64,000 nucleotides of DNA, taken from Rahnella variigena. GTDB lineage: Bacteria; Pseudomonadota; Gammaproteobacteria; Enterobacterales; Enterobacteriaceae. A model generated the notes under the pieces. The model did not search any database, was not told the DNA's origin, and was given only the letters and a program-made list of their open reading frames with translations. The stretch is from assembly GCF_003610915.1 (NCBI RefSeq), contig NZ_NSDJ01000001.1, positions 2,294,001-2,358,000 on the forward strand. The letters run 5' to 3'. Positions 46,967 through 57,353 of this stretch are shown in pieces (positions within the stretch are counted from its first letter, which is position 1; each line of letters opens with the position of its first letter). The translations under genes were made by a program, and so were the position numbers.

Positions 46967-46993
46967 AAAGGCCCGTTAATCGGGCCTTTTTGC
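46967..46993 (+). terminator. Terminator of fabF
   Basis: AAAGGCCCG, loop TTAAT, CGGGCCTTTTT. Confidence 0.9.
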
Positions 46994-47178
46994 TGTCTGA
47001 ATAAAAGCATTTGCTATGCGGTAAAGTGGAATCAAACGGCAGCTCAACGGAAAGAGTCTTCCCGCCATTTCGGCCTGCCGGTACGATAAAGTAAGAATGC
47101 TCCACTTGCTGCCAGAAGCCTGCTCACGCAGTCTCAGCGGTCGGAGAACGCTAACCCTGAAGTCAGGAGGAAGTAACC

Positions 47179-47976
47179 ATGTGGATTAACGGTGCGGCGG
47201 CGACAACATTGCCAGCGGCAGACCGGTCTGTGCAATTTGGCGACGGTTGCTTCACTACGGCCAGGGTGTTGCGCGGTGAAATCCAGCTTCTTCCAGAACA
47301 CATTGCGCGGATGCAGCGCGCGGTGTCTGTTTTGCATATTGATGGCGTGGACTGGGCTGCTTTAGAACGCGAAATGATTCAGGCCGCAGGACAACAGGAA
47401 GAGGCTGTCGTTAAAGCCGTTGTGACACGCGGGCAGGGGGGACGAGGCTACAGTTCGGCAGGATGCTCTGAACCGACCCGGATTGTATCAGTGTCCGCTT
47501 ATCCGGCACATTATCACGCGTTACGGCAACACGGTGTAAAACTTGCCCTGAGCCCGGTGACGTTGAGTAGAAATCCGCTGCTGGCGGGCATAAAACACCT
47601 CAACCGTCTTGAGCAGGTGATGATCCGCCTGCATCTTGACCAGACGGACGCCCACGAGGCTCTGGTGGTTGACACCTCAGGTTGCCTGGTGGAATGCTGT
47701 GCGGCTAATTTATTCTGGCGGAAGGGAAATCAGGTATTTACACCGGATTTATCACAGTCGGGGGTGGATGGCGTTATGCGTCAGCACATTATCCGGCTCA
47801 TTGAAAACTCGTCGCCCTGGGCGTTGCACATTGTCAGTGAACCCGCCGAGGTATTGTTTGATGCCGATGAGGTGCTGATTTGTAATGCGCTGATGCCGGT
47901 TTTACCCGTGGCACAGGCGTGCGGATGGCATTATTTATCCCGAGATTTGTACAATTTTTTGCTCCAGAACTGTTAA
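47179..47976 (+). CDS. pabC: PabC, aminodeoxychorismate lyase
   Basis: 265 residues, a fold-type IV PLP enzyme. The PLP Lys is in LLAGIKHLNRLEQVM; RSVQFGDGCFTT at the start and VDTSGCLVECCAANLFW are family blocks. It releases 4-aminobenzoate from aminodeoxychorismate in folate synthesis. AGGAGGAAG directly precedes the ATG. It heads the pabC-mltG-tmk-holB-ycfH string; mltG begins 15 bp downstream. Confidence 0.95.
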   Translation: MWINGAAATTLPAADRSVQFGDGCFTTARVLRGEIQLLPEHIARMQRAVSVLHIDGVDWAALEREMIQAAGQQEEAVVKAVVTRGQGGRGYSSAGCSEPTRIVSVSAYPAHYHALRQHGVKLALSPVTLSRNPLLAGIKHLNRLEQVMIRLHLDQTDAHEALVVDTSGCLVECCAANLFWRKGNQVFTPDLSQSGVDGVMRQHIIRLIENSSPWALHIVSEPAEVLFDADEVLICNALMPVLPVAQACGWHYLSRDLYNFLLQNC

Positions 47977-47991
47977 AAAAGTGAATAAACA

Positions 47992-49017
47992 ATGACAAAC
48001 AAAAAGACCAAAATCTTCGCCATTATTGTCCTGATCCTTGCAGGACTGGCGACGTTTGCCTACCAGAAAGTGAAACAGTTTGCGGACCGCCCGATCAATG
48101 TCAGCAGTGAAACGATCTTCACCCTGCCTGCCGGTACCGGGCGTGTGGTTCTGGAAACGCTGCTCATCGACAAGAAGCTGATGAAGCCCAATCCGTGGTT
48201 CCCATGGTTATTACGTTTAGAGCCCGAACTGAGTGAGTTTAAAGCCGGTACCTACCGTCTGGAAAAAGGCATGACCGTTCGCCAGATGCTGGAGTTGCTG
48301 AAAAGTGGCAAAGAAGCCCAATTTAGCATTCGTTTTGTCGAGGGTTTTAAGCTCAGCGACTGGATGAAGGTTTTAGATACTTCAGAGTATCTCAGGCATG
48401 AACTTAGCGGCAAAAGCGGTGAAGAGATCGCCGCTGCCTTAGGCATGACCGATACCAAAAATGCCGAAGGCTGGTTGTATCCCGATACTTACCATTACAC
48501 TGCGGGCATGACGGATTTATCTCTGCTCAAACGCGCCCATGTGCGCATGGAAAAAACCGTTGCGGATATCTGGAAAGGCCGCGCTGATTCGCTGCCATAT
48601 AAAACGCCTGAAGACATGGTCACTATGGCGTCGATTATTGAAAAAGAGACGGCCGTAAAAGATGAGCGTCCTGAAGTGGCGTCTGTGTTCATCAATCGTC
48701 TGCGGATCGGCATGCGTCTGCAAACAGACCCGACCGTCATCTATGGTATGGGTGATAAATACACCGGCAATATTACGAAGAAAGATTTAGAAACGCCGAC
48801 CCCTTACAATACTTATGTGATCACCGGCCTGCCGCCTTCTCCAATTGCGATGCCGAGCGAAGCCTCACTTCAGGCTGCGGCACATCCCGCAAAAACGCCG
48901 TATCTTTATTTTGTTGCTGACGGCAAAGGCGGGCATACTTTCAGCACTAACCTTGAGAACCACAACAAGGCGGTTCGTGTGTATATAGAGGCTCTTAAGA
49001 ACAAGAATGAAAAGTAA
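47992..49017 (+). CDS. mltG: MltG, endolytic murein transglycosylase
   Basis: 341 residues (E. coli 340). One N-terminal TM anchor (about residues 7-24), a LysM-like region, then the YceG domain with the catalytic Glu in [29 protein letters not shown] and the conserved QTDPTVIYG. It cuts nascent glycan strands at the outer face of the inner membrane and sets their length. Overlaps tmk by 11 bp. Confidence 0.96.
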   Translation: MTNKKTKIFAIIVLILAGLATFAYQKVKQFADRPINVSSETIFTLPAGTGRVVLETLLIDKKLMKPNPWFPWLLRLEPELSEFKAGTYRLEKGMTVRQMLELLKSGKEAQFSIRFVEGFKLSDWMKVLDTSEYLRHELSGKSGEEIAAALGMTDTKNAEGWLYPDTYHYTAGMTDLSLLKRAHVRMEKTVADIWKGRADSLPYKTPEDMVTMASIIEKETAVKDERPEVASVFINRLRIGMRLQTDPTVIYGMGDKYTGNITKKDLETPTPYNTYVITGLPPSPIAMPSEASLQAAAHPAKTPYLYFVADGKGGHTFSTNLENHNKAVRVYIEALKNKNEK

Positions 49018-49654
49018 CTTCATTGTGATTGAAGGCCTGGAAGGGGCGGGAAAAACCACTGCTCATAACGTGGTGGTGGATGCATTGCGCCAGCACGGCG
49101 TAGAAGAAATTGTGTTTACCCGTGAGCCGGGCGGTACGCCGCTGGCGGAGAAATTACGCGATTTATTTAAGCGTGGCGTAGATGGCGAAAAACCGACGGT
49201 CAAAGCCGAAGTGCTGATGCTTTACGCTGCCCGTGTCCAGCTGGTTGAGACGGTGATTTTACCCGCTCTGGCGCGTGGCGCATGGGTGGTGGGTGACCGG
49301 CACGATCTCTCCTCGCAAGCTTATCAGGGCGGCGGACGGGGGATTGATGCCAAACTAATGACCTCTTTACGCGATACCGTTCTGGGTGATTTCCGCCCTG
49401 ACCTGACGTTGTATCTGGATTTACCTCCGGCCATCGGCCTGCAACGTGCCCGTGCCCGTGGTGAACTGGATCGTATCGAGCAGGAAGCCTTGCCTTTCTT
49501 TGAACGTACGCGCGCCCGTTATCTGGAGCTTGCCGCCGCTGACAGTCGCATTAAAACCATCGATGCCTCGCAGACTATTGAAGAAGTAAAGTCATCGATC
49601 GAACAGACACTGAAAAGCTGGTTTGACGAGCAGGCAACCCGGGAGCATTCATGA
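49007..49654 (+). CDS. tmk: Thymidylate kinase
   Basis: 215 residues. P-loop [14 protein letters not shown] at the start, the DRX motif in [21 protein letters not shown], and a lid region [12 protein letters not shown]. It phosphorylates dTMP to dTDP. The start overlaps mltG by 11 bp and its stop overlaps the holB start by 4 bp (ATGA), indicating translational coupling. Confidence 0.97.
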   Translation: MKSNFIVIEGLEGAGKTTAHNVVVDALRQHGVEEIVFTREPGGTPLAEKLRDLFKRGVDGEKPTVKAEVLMLYAARVQLVETVILPALARGAWVVGDRHDLSSQAYQGGGRGIDAKLMTSLRDTVLGDFRPDLTLYLDLPPAIGLQRARARGELDRIEQEALPFFERTRARYLELAAADSRIKTIDASQTIEEVKSSIEQTLKSWFDEQATREHS

Positions 49655-50670
49655 ACTGGTATCCGTGGCTCAGCGCCCCTTATCGCCAGCTGACAGGGCA
49701 ATATCTGACAGGCCGCGGGCATCATGCGGTGCTGATGCATGCCGCAGCGGGGATCGGGGATGAGGCGCTGGTATATGGTCTGAGCCGCTGGCTGCTGTGC
49801 CAGCACAAGGACGGCGAAAAGAGTTGTGGTTCATGCCACAGCTGTCAGCTGATGATTGCCGGCAACCATCCTGACTGGCATATCCTGCAACCTGAAAAAG
49901 GCAAAAACTCGCTGGGCATTGATCCGGTGCGTCAGCTCATCGAAACGCTCTACAATTATTCCCAGCAGGGCGGTTCGAAAGTTGTCTGGATCCCGCAAAC
50001 GGAATTGCTGACCGAAGCCGCAGCGAATGCCTTGCTGAAAACGCTGGAAGAACCCCCGGCGGGCACCTATTTCCTGCTCGGATGCCGCGAACCTTCGGCG
50101 TTACTGGCAACGATCCGCAGCCGCTGTTTCTACTGGCATCTGCCGGTACCGGAAGAAGCGCTGGCAGTGCAGTGGATTAACCGTCAGCTCAGTGCTGATC
50201 CTGTCTCGATCAAAACCGCATTGCGTCTGACCAACGGTGCGCCGTTGTCAGCCATTGAACTGTTGCAGCCGGAACGCTGGAAGCAACGCGTGGCATTATG
50301 CCAGCAGCTTTATACGCAATGTCAGCAACAGGATATGCTTTCCCTGTTGCCGCAGCTTAATCATGATGATGCGCCGGAACGTCTGTACTGGCTGGCGACG
50401 TTACTTCTTGATGCCATTAAATGGCAGCAACAGGCGGGGCAGTTCATCATCAACCACGATCAGCAGCCGTTAATTGCGTTGCTCGCCGGTGCGCAGTCCA
50501 GCGTGGCTTTACAGCAATCGGTGAGTGCCTGGATGCATTGCCGCCATCAGCTGCTTTCTATCGTCGGTGTTAACCGTGAGTTACTGCTGACCGAACAACT
50601 TCTTGAGTGGGAACAGATGCTTCAGGGCACGGTTTCTGCGTCGATTTTCAGTTCCGCGCTTTCCCGCTGA
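49651..50670 (+). CDS. holB: DNA polymerase III delta-prime subunit
   Basis: 339 residues. AAA+-like domain with a degenerate P-loop, a zinc module ([16 protein letters not shown]), the [18 protein letters not shown] block and the SRC motif in [13 protein letters not shown]. Part of the clamp loader that places the sliding clamp on primed DNA. Start overlaps tmk by 4 bp. Confidence 0.96.
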   Translation: MNWYPWLSAPYRQLTGQYLTGRGHHAVLMHAAAGIGDEALVYGLSRWLLCQHKDGEKSCGSCHSCQLMIAGNHPDWHILQPEKGKNSLGIDPVRQLIETLYNYSQQGGSKVVWIPQTELLTEAAANALLKTLEEPPAGTYFLLGCREPSALLATIRSRCFYWHLPVPEEALAVQWINRQLSADPVSIKTALRLTNGAPLSAIELLQPERWKQRVALCQQLYTQCQQQDMLSLLPQLNHDDAPERLYWLATLLLDAIKWQQQAGQFIINHDQQPLIALLAGAQSSVALQQSVSAWMHCRHQLLSIVGVNRELLLTEQLLEWEQMLQGTVSASIFSSALSR

Positions 50671-50698
50671 ACCCCTTATTTGTCATGAGTTAAATACT

Positions 50699-51493
50699 AT
50701 GTTTTTAGTCGATTCCCACTGTCATCTCGACAGCCTTGATTACAATGAGCTGCACTCCGGCGTGGATAACGTGCTGGAAAAAGCCCGTGAACGTGACGTG
50801 AAATTTATGCTGGCGGTGGCGACCACATTGCCCGGTTATCGTGCGATGACACAGCTGATTGGCGACCGTCCCGACGTTGCATTTTCCTGCGGTGTGCATC
50901 CGCTGAATATTGACGATGGCTATGATTTCGCAGAACTGCGTGAGCTTGCCGCCAGCCCGAAAGTGGTGGCGATGGGTGAAACCGGTCTGGATTATTTTTA
51001 TCAGAAAGAAGCGCATCAGCTGAAACTGCAACAGGATTCATTCCGCGAGCACATCCGCATTGGCCGCGAGCTGAACAAACCGGTGATCGTCCATACACGT
51101 GATGCCCGTCAGGATACGCTGGATATTCTCAAAGCAGAGAACGCAGGGGAGTGCGGTGGTGTTTTGCATTGCTTCACCGAGGATCTGCCGACGGCAAAAT
51201 TCCTGCTGGATCTGGGGTTCTTTATCTCGTTCTCAGGGATTGTGACTTTCCGTAACGCTGAAGCGTTGCGTGAAGTGGCCCGTTATGTACCGCTGGATCG
51301 TTTGCTGGTGGAAACTGACTCGCCGTATCTGGCACCCGTGCCACATCGTGGTAAAGAGAACCAGCCTGCTTATGTACGGGACGTTGCCGATTACATGGCC
51401 GTGCTCAAAGGTGTGAGTGTGGAACAGCTGGCAGAAGCGACCACTGCAAACTTTTCACGATTATTTCACATCGATACTTCCTCCCTGATCTAA
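50699..51493 (+). CDS. ycfH: YcfH, TatD-family metal-dependent hydrolase
   Basis: 264 residues from the ATG at 50699 (E. coli 265). An open frame upstream to 50603 overlaps holB and has no support. TatD motifs: MFLVDSHCHLD (HxH metal ligands), GETGLDYFY, VIVHTRDA, HCFTED and VETDSPYLAP. Likely a 3'-5' DNase/RNase-type TIM-barrel enzyme; the exact substrate is not known. Last gene of the pabC-holB string. Confidence 0.95.
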   Translation: MFLVDSHCHLDSLDYNELHSGVDNVLEKARERDVKFMLAVATTLPGYRAMTQLIGDRPDVAFSCGVHPLNIDDGYDFAELRELAASPKVVAMGETGLDYFYQKEAHQLKLQQDSFREHIRIGRELNKPVIVHTRDARQDTLDILKAENAGECGGVLHCFTEDLPTAKFLLDLGFFISFSGIVTFRNAEALREVARYVPLDRLLVETDSPYLAPVPHRGKENQPAYVRDVADYMAVLKGVSVEQLAEATTANFSRLFHIDTSSLI

Positions 51494-51657
51494 CCTTAGG
51501 CTTAGTCATATACGCCAGATTTATTTTACACCTCGTAATTAATCACCAGAATGAGGTATCGTGGCCCCGTTTTTTGCGGGGTCACCGGCGTTTATTTCGG
51601 ATTAAATGTTGTAAATCGGGGCTTTTTTAAACGCTCTCACTGCATTTTTCAGAAAAA

Positions 51658-51673
51658 CGTGACTGCCATCAAA
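51658..51673. promoter_or_regulatory. Probable CRP site of ptsG
   Basis: CGTGA-CTGCCA-TCAAA fits TGTGA-N6-TCACA in 7 of 10 positions and sits just upstream of the Mlc-like site, as in E. coli ptsG. Confidence 0.55.
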
Positions 51674-51688
51674 CATTAACAAAGGGAA

Positions 51689-51715
51689 TTATTTTACCCT
51701 GCGTAAAAATTAAAA
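51689..51715. promoter_or_regulatory. Probable Mlc operator of ptsG
   Basis: The stretch begins TTATTTTACCCTGCGTAA and continues AT-rich, close to the E. coli ptsG Mlc operator (TTATTTTACTCTGTGTAA). Mlc represses ptsG when glucose is absent. Confidence 0.7.
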
Positions 51716-51810
51716 GGGGTGCTCAGACACCCGATAGCAAAGGGCGGTACGACCTTTTGCAAAGCGGTTAGTTATCAGGCTAAACCGCATGAAGTATCAA
51801 AAAGCATCAT

Positions 51811-51836
51811 TACTCAGGAGCACACTCAATTATGTT
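51811..51836 (+). promoter_or_regulatory. Probable SgrS small-RNA target at the ptsG start
   Basis: TACTCAGGAGCACAC then TCAATTATG covers the ribosome-binding site AGGAG and start codon. The core ACTCAGGAGCAC is the same as in E. coli ptsG mRNA, where SgrS pairs to block translation under sugar-phosphate stress. No sgrS gene is in the window. Confidence 0.65.
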
Positions 51837-53265
51837 TAAGAACGCGTTTGCAAACCTTCAAAAGGTCGGTAAATCGCTAATGCTGCCAGTATCCGTACTG
51901 CCAATCGCAGGTATCCTGCTTGGTGTCGGTTCTGCAAACTTTAGCTGGCTGCCAGTGATCGTTTCCCATGTTATGGCCGAAGCCGGTGGTTCCGTCTTCG
52001 CTAACATGCCTCTGATCTTTGCTATCGGTGTGGCGTTAGGCTTCACCAACAACGACGGTGTTTCTGCACTGGCGTCCGTTGTGGCATACGGCATCATGGT
52101 GAAAACCATGGCAGTTGTTGCACCACTGGTTCTGCATTTGCCTGCTGAAGAAATTGCAGCCAAGCATCTGGCGGATACCGGCGTACTGGGTGGTATTATC
52201 TCCGGTGCGATTGCGGCATACATGTTCAACCGTTTCTACCGCATCAAGTTGCCAGAATACCTGGGCTTCTTCGCCGGTAAACGTTTTGTGCCAATCATCT
52301 CTGGTATGGCAGCGATTATCCTGGGTGTGGTTCTGTCCTTCATCTGGCCGCCAATCGGTACAGGTATCCAGACCTTCTCACAATGGGCTGCTTATCAGAA
52401 CCCGGTTGTGGCATTCGGTATCTACGGCGTTGTAGAACGTGCGCTGGTTCCGTTTGGTCTGCACCATATCTGGAACGTTCCATTCCAGATGCAAATCGGT
52501 GAGTACGTGAACTCTGCGGGTCAGGTATTCCACGGCGATATCCCACGTTACATGGCGGGTGACCCGACTGCGGGCAAACTGTCCGGTGGCTTCCTGTTCA
52601 AAATGTACGGTCTTCCAGCGGCGGCTATCGCTATCTGGCACTCAGCAAAACCTGAGAACCGTGCAAAAGTCGGCGGCATCATGATTTCCGCTGCACTGAC
52701 TGCGTTCCTGACCGGTATCACCGAGCCAATCGAATTCTCCTTCATGTTCGTTGCGCCGATCCTGTATGTGATCCACGCGATCCTGGCCGGTCTGGCATTC
52801 CCAATCTGTATCCTGTTGGGTATGCGTGACGGTACCAGCTTCTCGCACGGTCTGATTGACTTCATCGTACTGAGCGGCAACAGCAGCAAAATCTGGCTGT
52901 TCCCAATCGTGGGTGCGGTGTATGCAGTGGTTTACTACAGCATCTTCCGTTTCCTGATTGCGAAACTGGATCTGAAAACCCCTGGCCGTGAAGACTCTAC
53001 CAGCGAAACCACAACGCAGGGCGGTTCTGAAATGTCCGCTTCTCTGGTTCAGGCTTTCGGCGGTAAAGACAACATTACTAACCTCGATGCCTGTATTACC
53101 CGTCTGCGCGTCAGCGTAGCGGACGTCTCCAAAGTTGATCAGGCTGGCCTGAAAAAACTGGGTGCGGCAGGTGTGGTGGTTGCAGGTTCTGGTGTTCAGG
53201 CAATTTTCGGTACCAAGTCTGACAACCTGAAAACTGATATGGACGAGTACATGCGTAACCATTAA
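51832..53265 (+). CDS. ptsG: PtsG, glucose-specific PTS enzyme IICB
   Basis: 477 residues, the E. coli length. An N-terminal IIC membrane domain with about ten TM segments ([55 protein letters not shown]), a linker ([12 protein letters not shown]) and a C-terminal IIB domain with the phosphorylated Cys421 in [13 protein letters not shown]. It imports and phosphorylates glucose, receiving phosphate from EIIA-Glc. A terminator follows; fhuE, which lies next in E. coli, is missing. Confidence 0.98.
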   Translation: MFKNAFANLQKVGKSLMLPVSVLPIAGILLGVGSANFSWLPVIVSHVMAEAGGSVFANMPLIFAIGVALGFTNNDGVSALASVVAYGIMVKTMAVVAPLVLHLPAEEIAAKHLADTGVLGGIISGAIAAYMFNRFYRIKLPEYLGFFAGKRFVPIISGMAAIILGVVLSFIWPPIGTGIQTFSQWAAYQNPVVAFGIYGVVERALVPFGLHHIWNVPFQMQIGEYVNSAGQVFHGDIPRYMAGDPTAGKLSGGFLFKMYGLPAAAIAIWHSAKPENRAKVGGIMISAALTAFLTGITEPIEFSFMFVAPILYVIHAILAGLAFPICILLGMRDGTSFSHGLIDFIVLSGNSSKIWLFPIVGAVYAVVYYSIFRFLIAKLDLKTPGREDSTSETTTQGGSEMSASLVQAFGGKDNITNLDACITRLRVSVADVSKVDQAGLKKLGAAGVVVAGSGVQAIFGTKSDNLKTDMDEYMRNH

Positions 53266-53290
53266 TGGTGAGCAATGTCGGGTTCTGAGA

Positions 53291-53314
53291 GAGGAGGCTT
53301 CGGCCTCCTTTTTT
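53291..53314 (+). terminator. Terminator of ptsG
   Basis: GGAGGC, TTCG tetraloop, GCCTCC followed by six T. Confidence 0.92.
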
Positions 53315-53465
53315 CATGCCTGCAATTTGCAGGAACGGTTGCCGCTGCCTGCCGCTGGCGCTTTCTGCGTCAATTAATCATCAAAAAGCGTAATCAGGTT
53401 GAAAGGAATGGAAATTCTAACCCATACTGCGTACAACGCTTTTTACTTTGTTAAGGACAGTTAAG

Positions 53466-53819
53466 ATGGCCGAAGAGACAATTTTCAGCAAAATTATTCG
53501 CCGTGAAATTCCCGCAGATGTGGTTTACCAGGACGAACTGGTGACTGCATTCCGCGATATATCTCCTCAGGCGCCAAGCCATATTCTGATCATCCCGAAT
53601 ATCCTGATCCCGACAATGAATGACGTTGATACCACGCACGAAGCTGCGCTGGGCCGGATGATGACGGTTGCGGCTAAAATTGCTGAACAGGAAGGGATTG
53701 CCGAAAGCGGTTACCGCCTGATCGTCAACTGCAACCGCGACGCGGGTCAGGAGGTTTATCATATCCATATGCATCTGGTCGGTGGCCGTGCATTGGGTCC
53801 ATTGCTGTCACGTCAGTAA
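53466..53819 (+). CDS. hinT: HinT, purine nucleoside phosphoramidase
   Basis: 117 residues from the ATG at 53466 (AAGGA 8 bases upstream), two shorter than E. coli HinT. Starts [20 protein letters not shown] and ends with the histidine triad HIHMHLVGG. It hydrolyses adenosine phosphoramidates and lysyl-AMP. First of a closely spaced set hinT-ycfL-lpoB-thiK-nagZ-ycfP. Confidence 0.96.
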   Translation: MAEETIFSKIIRREIPADVVYQDELVTAFRDISPQAPSHILIIPNILIPTMNDVDTTHEAALGRMMTVAAKIAEQEGIAESGYRLIVNCNRDAGQEVYHIHMHLVGGRALGPLLSRQ

Positions 53820-53827
53820 GGGTAAAC

Positions 53828-54196
53828 ATGCGTTTCCTGATGGCATTATTGCCGGTAATTTTGTTGACAGCCTGCAGCAGCAAGCCAGGCATTGCGCTCA
53901 ATAATCAGCAAAGAGTGGTCATGGAGTCCCCCGTTCTGACGGCGGGTATTATCCCGAGTTCGCCATCAGTGTCTGATTCCGGTGGGCAGAAAAAAGCCAC
54001 CAGTACACTGGATAATAACCAGCCACATCCTGTCACCCTGCATTACCGTTTCTATTGGTATGATAAGCAGGGACTGGATTTATTACCGATTGCCGAATCC
54101 CGGACCGTCACCGTGCCAGCCAACAGCAGCGTTGACATCAGTTCACTTAATGGCAATCTCGATGCGTACAGTGTGCGCATGTACCTTTATCTCTAA
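53828..54196 (+). CDS. ycfL: YcfL family lipoprotein
   Basis: 122 residues. Signal peptide ending in lipobox LLTAC, then SSKPGIALNNQQRVVMES. The C-terminal part (HPVTLHYRFYWYDKQGLDLLPIAESRTVTVPANSSVDIS) is a DUF1425 domain as in E. coli YcfL. Function unknown; the conserved position between hinT and lpoB hints at an envelope role. Eight bp after hinT. Confidence 0.92.
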   Translation: MRFLMALLPVILLTACSSKPGIALNNQQRVVMESPVLTAGIIPSSPSVSDSGGQKKATSTLDNNQPHPVTLHYRFYWYDKQGLDLLPIAESRTVTVPANSSVDISSLNGNLDAYSVRMYLYL

Positions 54197-54217
54197 ATTC
54201 CCGTACGGAGAAGGTTG

Positions 54218-54814
54218 ATGAAAAAGTATTTTCTCATTGTGGCGATGGCCGCATTGATCCTTGGCGGTTGTACTTTGCCAAACCAGCAACAGACCCAGCA
54301 GCCAGAACAACCACAGCAACCGCAACAGCCACTGCCGCCGGTCAATCCGCCAGTGCCAGAGCAGCCACCGGTTCAGCCGGTTCCACAGCCGCCAAAATTC
54401 GCGAATATCGACTGGACGGCGACCGTTCAGCCGATGCTGGCAAAAATGCTGAAATCTGATGGTGTGCAGTCCGGCAGCGTGTTGCTGGTGGATAGCGTTA
54501 AAAACAGCACTAACGGCTCACTGCAAATGGCCAAGGCGACGGATGCCCTGCGCAATGCGCTGGCGAATAACACCACTTTCCAGGTGGTTCCGGCAGATCA
54601 GGTGTCTTCTGCCAAACAGTCACTGGGATTATCGCCGGATGACAGCCTGGCGTCGGTCAGCAAAGCCATCGGTCTGGCAAACATCGTGAAGGCCCAGTAT
54701 GTGCTTTACAGCACCGTGAGCGGTGATGTTAAAGCCCCAACCATGTCGATGCGTCTGATTACCGCACCAAGTGGCGAAATCGTCTGGTCAGGCCGTGGCG
54801 CAGTCCAGAATTAA
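54218..54814 (+). CDS. lpoB: LpoB, activator of penicillin-binding protein 1B
   Basis: 198 residues from the ATG at 54218 (GGAG 7 bases upstream). Lipobox LILGGC puts the acyl-Cys at residue 18. A long Pro/Gln-rich linker (about residues 20-60) spans the periplasm, followed by the folded domain (SGSVLLVDSVKNSTNGSLQM, GEIVWSGRG). Anchored in the outer membrane, it reaches through the cell wall to stimulate PBP1B. The linker is richer in Gln-Gln-Pro repeats than in E. coli. It overlaps the thiK frame by 20 bp. Confidence 0.95.
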   Translation: MKKYFLIVAMAALILGGCTLPNQQQTQQPEQPQQPQQPLPPVNPPVPEQPPVQPVPQPPKFANIDWTATVQPMLAKMLKSDGVQSGSVLLVDSVKNSTNGSLQMAKATDALRNALANNTTFQVVPADQVSSAKQSLGLSPDDSLASVSKAIGLANIVKAQYVLYSTVSGDVKAPTMSMRLITAPSGEIVWSGRGAVQN

Positions 54815-55655
54815 CGCTGAGTTTCTGCAATCAGAACTCCAACAGCTGATCGAAAAACATTATCCGGCGGTGAAAACCGCCGGATTTCGTTTATTACCGG
54901 TCGCCGGACTGACGGGGGAAAGCTGGAAAATCTGTTCGCCTGCCGGTGATTTACTGGCGCGACATCAGTCTTTTGATAAGCGGATTGCAGGCGCTGACCG
55001 GCGACGCGAATCTGCGATTTTGCGGCATGTCGCGCGGCAAAAATCAGGCCCGTGTGTCAGACTTTATTCGCCGCCATGGCTGATTGTTGACTGGATAGAG
55101 GGCACGCCGCCGACTGAACAGACCTTCGCGATGCCCGCCACACAGCAAGCACTGAGCCGGACGCTGGTCAGGCTGCACCAGTTACCGCCTTCAGGCTACC
55201 GGCTGGATTTGCAGCATCAGTTTGCACGTTACTGGCAACATATCGACCGGCGCAGACTCACGCCGCGCTGGCTGCGTTTACATCGCAAGATGATGTCGCA
55301 GATACAGCCCGCGCCGCTGAAACTGGCGCTGGTGCATATGGATATCCACGCAGGAAATGTATTGCATACGCCAGACGGCCTGCGGTTGATTGACTGGGAG
55401 TACGCGGCGGATGCGGATGTTGCCCTGGAGCTGGCCGCGATTGTTCGCGGCAATGGCTGGAGCACGCCGCAGCAACATGTTTTTCTGCGTGAGTACATCA
55501 ACGCGGGCGGCTATCAGGATATTTCTCTTTTGCAGCAGCAGGTTAACCGCTGGATCCCCTGGGTCGATTACCTGATGCTGATGTGGTTTGAAGTGCGCTG
55601 GCAGCAGACCGGCGAGCATAAATACCGTGAATGGGCGCAACCGTTGCGGCCGTGA
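54795..55655 (+). CDS. thiK: ThiK, thiamine kinase
   Basis: 286 residues if started at the GTG at 54795; another GTG at 54771 gives 294, and neither has a strong ribosome-binding site, so coupling to lpoB translation is likely. APH/choline-kinase fold: catalytic HxDxxxxN in LVHMDIHAGNVLHT and metal-binding DWE in LRLIDWEYAADADVALELAA. It phosphorylates thiamine for salvage. The N-terminal half is clearly more divergent from E. coli ThiK than the catalytic half. Confidence 0.9.
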   Translation: MAQSRINAEFLQSELQQLIEKHYPAVKTAGFRLLPVAGLTGESWKICSPAGDLLARHQSFDKRIAGADRRRESAILRHVARQKSGPCVRLYSPPWLIVDWIEGTPPTEQTFAMPATQQALSRTLVRLHQLPPSGYRLDLQHQFARYWQHIDRRRLTPRWLRLHRKMMSQIQPAPLKLALVHMDIHAGNVLHTPDGLRLIDWEYAADADVALELAAIVRGNGWSTPQQHVFLREYINAGGYQDISLLQQQVNRWIPWVDYLMLMWFEVRWQQTGEHKYREWAQPLRP

Positions 55656-55688
55656 TAATCGTCTGAAAAATAAAAAGGAGCGTCCATT

Positions 55689-56732
55689 TTGTTGGGACCT
55701 GTAATGCTGGATGTCGTTGGCTTTGAGCTGGATGCCGAAGAACGTGAAATTTTGCAGCATCCGCTGGTCGGCGGACTGATTTTATTCACCCGAAATTATC
55801 ATGACGTTGATCAGTTGCATGAACTGATCCGCCAGATCCGCGCCGCGTCCCACGACCGGCTGGTGCTGGCGGTGGATCAGGAAGGCGGACGCGTGCAGCG
55901 TTTCCGTGAAGGCTTCACCCGTCTGCCTGCCGCGCAGTCTTTTGCGGCCCTGAATGCGCCGCATGAAGCGAAGCGCCTGGCACAGGAAGGCGGCTGGCTG
56001 ATGGCGTCAGAAATGATTGCTATGGATATCGATATCAGTTTTGCGCCAGTTCTGGATATCGGTCATATCAGCGCGGCCATTGGCGAGCGTTCGTTCCACG
56101 CCGAACCGCAGAAAGCGCTGGATATGGCAGAGCAGTTTATTCTCGGCATGCATGCCGCAGGGATGAAAACCACCGGTAAGCATTTCCCGGGACATGGCGC
56201 GGTCGGTGCGGATTCTCATAAAGAAACGCCGCGTGACGATCGCCCGCTGGAGGTCATCCGCGGGCACGACATGGCAATCTTCCGCCAGCTTAATGAACGT
56301 AAATTGCTGGATGCCGTCATGCCAGCCCACGTGATTTATACCCAGGCTGACCCGCGTCCGGCCAGCGGTTCACCTTACTGGCTACAGGAAATTTTGCGCA
56401 AAGAACTGAATTTCACCGGTGTGATTTTCTCCGATGATATTTCGATGGAAGGTGCCGCGATTATGGGCAGCTATCCGGAACGTGCTCAGGCTTCTCTGGA
56501 TGCCGGTTGCGATATGATCCTGGCCTGTAATAACCGTCAGGGCGCAGTGAGCGTGCTGGATAACCTGTCTCCGGTCAAAGCTGAACGTGTTGCGCAGTTG
56601 TATCATCGCGGACTGTACAGTGGAAAACAGGCCCGTCAGGACCTGCAAAATTCAAGTCGCTGGAAAGACGCAAACCGTGAACTGACCGCGCTCGACGCCC
56701 GCTGGCAGGAACATAAAGAAACTGCCCGGTAA
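55689..56732 (+). CDS. nagZ: NagZ, beta-N-acetylglucosaminidase
   Basis: 347 residues from a TTG at 55689 (GGAG 8 bases upstream); the next codon, also TTG, is where E. coli NagZ begins (M-GPVMLD). GH3 domain with [14 protein letters not shown], the family signature [18 protein letters not shown] that carries the catalytic His, and the nucleophile Asp in [13 protein letters not shown]. It removes GlcNAc from anhydro-muropeptides in cytoplasmic cell-wall recycling and so affects AmpC induction in species that have ampR. Confidence 0.96.
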   Translation: MLGPVMLDVVGFELDAEEREILQHPLVGGLILFTRNYHDVDQLHELIRQIRAASHDRLVLAVDQEGGRVQRFREGFTRLPAAQSFAALNAPHEAKRLAQEGGWLMASEMIAMDIDISFAPVLDIGHISAAIGERSFHAEPQKALDMAEQFILGMHAAGMKTTGKHFPGHGAVGADSHKETPRDDRPLEVIRGHDMAIFRQLNERKLLDAVMPAHVIYTQADPRPASGSPYWLQEILRKELNFTGVIFSDDISMEGAAIMGSYPERAQASLDAGCDMILACNNRQGAVSVLDNLSPVKAERVAQLYHRGLYSGKQARQDLQNSSRWKDANRELTALDARWQEHKETAR

Positions 56733-56784
56733 CGTTTTTCAGACCGCGTGAGGGTTTCAACGCACATTCAGGATGAGGTAAACG

Positions 56785-57327
56785 ATGATTATCTATTTGC
56801 ATGGCTTCGATTCAACCAGTCCCGGTAACCACGAGAAAGTGTTGCAGCTACAGTTTATTGATCCCGACGTCCGTTTCATCAGCTACAGCACGCTGCATCC
56901 GCGCCACGACATGCAACATTTGCTGAAAGAAGTCGATAAAGTGCTGCATGAAACCACCGACAAAAATCCGCTGATTTGCGGTGTCGGGCTCGGCGGGTTC
57001 TGGGCTGAACGTATCGGTTTCCTGTGCGGTATCCGCCAGGTGATGTTCAATCCGAACTTATCGCCGCAGGATAATATGACAGGGAAAATCGACCGTCCCG
57101 AAGAATACGAAGACATCGCTACGAAATGCATCAGTGATTTTCGCGAGAAGAACCGCGACCGTTGTCTGGTGATTTTATCCCGCGAAGACGGTGTGCTCGA
57201 CAGCAAGCAAACTGCTGAGAAACTTCATCACTATTACCCGGTTGAATGGGATGAACATCAGAGCCATAAGTTCAAGGACATCTCGACCCATCTTCAGCGG
57301 ATCAAAGCGTTCAAAAACATCGCCTGA
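56785..57327 (+). CDS. ycfP: YcfP, UPF0227 alpha/beta-hydrolase-like protein
   Basis: 180 residues (E. coli 180). Begins [19 protein letters not shown] as an alpha/beta hydrolase, but the nucleophile elbow reads CGVGLGGFW, with Gly instead of Ser, so classical esterase activity is doubtful. Late DGVLDSKQT and HKFKDIS look like the usual Asp/His positions. Function unknown. 52 bp after nagZ. Confidence 0.93.
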   Translation: MIIYLHGFDSTSPGNHEKVLQLQFIDPDVRFISYSTLHPRHDMQHLLKEVDKVLHETTDKNPLICGVGLGGFWAERIGFLCGIRQVMFNPNLSPQDNMTGKIDRPEEYEDIATKCISDFREKNRDRCLVILSREDGVLDSKQTAEKLHHYYPVEWDEHQSHKFKDISTHLQRIKAFKNIA

Positions 57328-57353
57328 TTTAACATTTCATTTCTGCAATATTT

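Larger units (their letters stand above)
51494..51831 (+). promoter_or_regulatory. ptsG control region, 338 bp
   Basis: No gene. Contains the CRP-like, Mlc-like and SgrS-target elements listed separately, and CCCCG-TTTTTTG-CGGGG at 51565-51582, a hairpin without a following T tract. The leader between the Mlc site and the start is about 115 bases. Confidence 0.7.

Noticed and set aside
51565..51582. CCCCG/CGGGG hairpin as terminator after ycfH
   Set aside because: The T run is in the loop and not after the stem, so it does not fit a rho-independent terminator.
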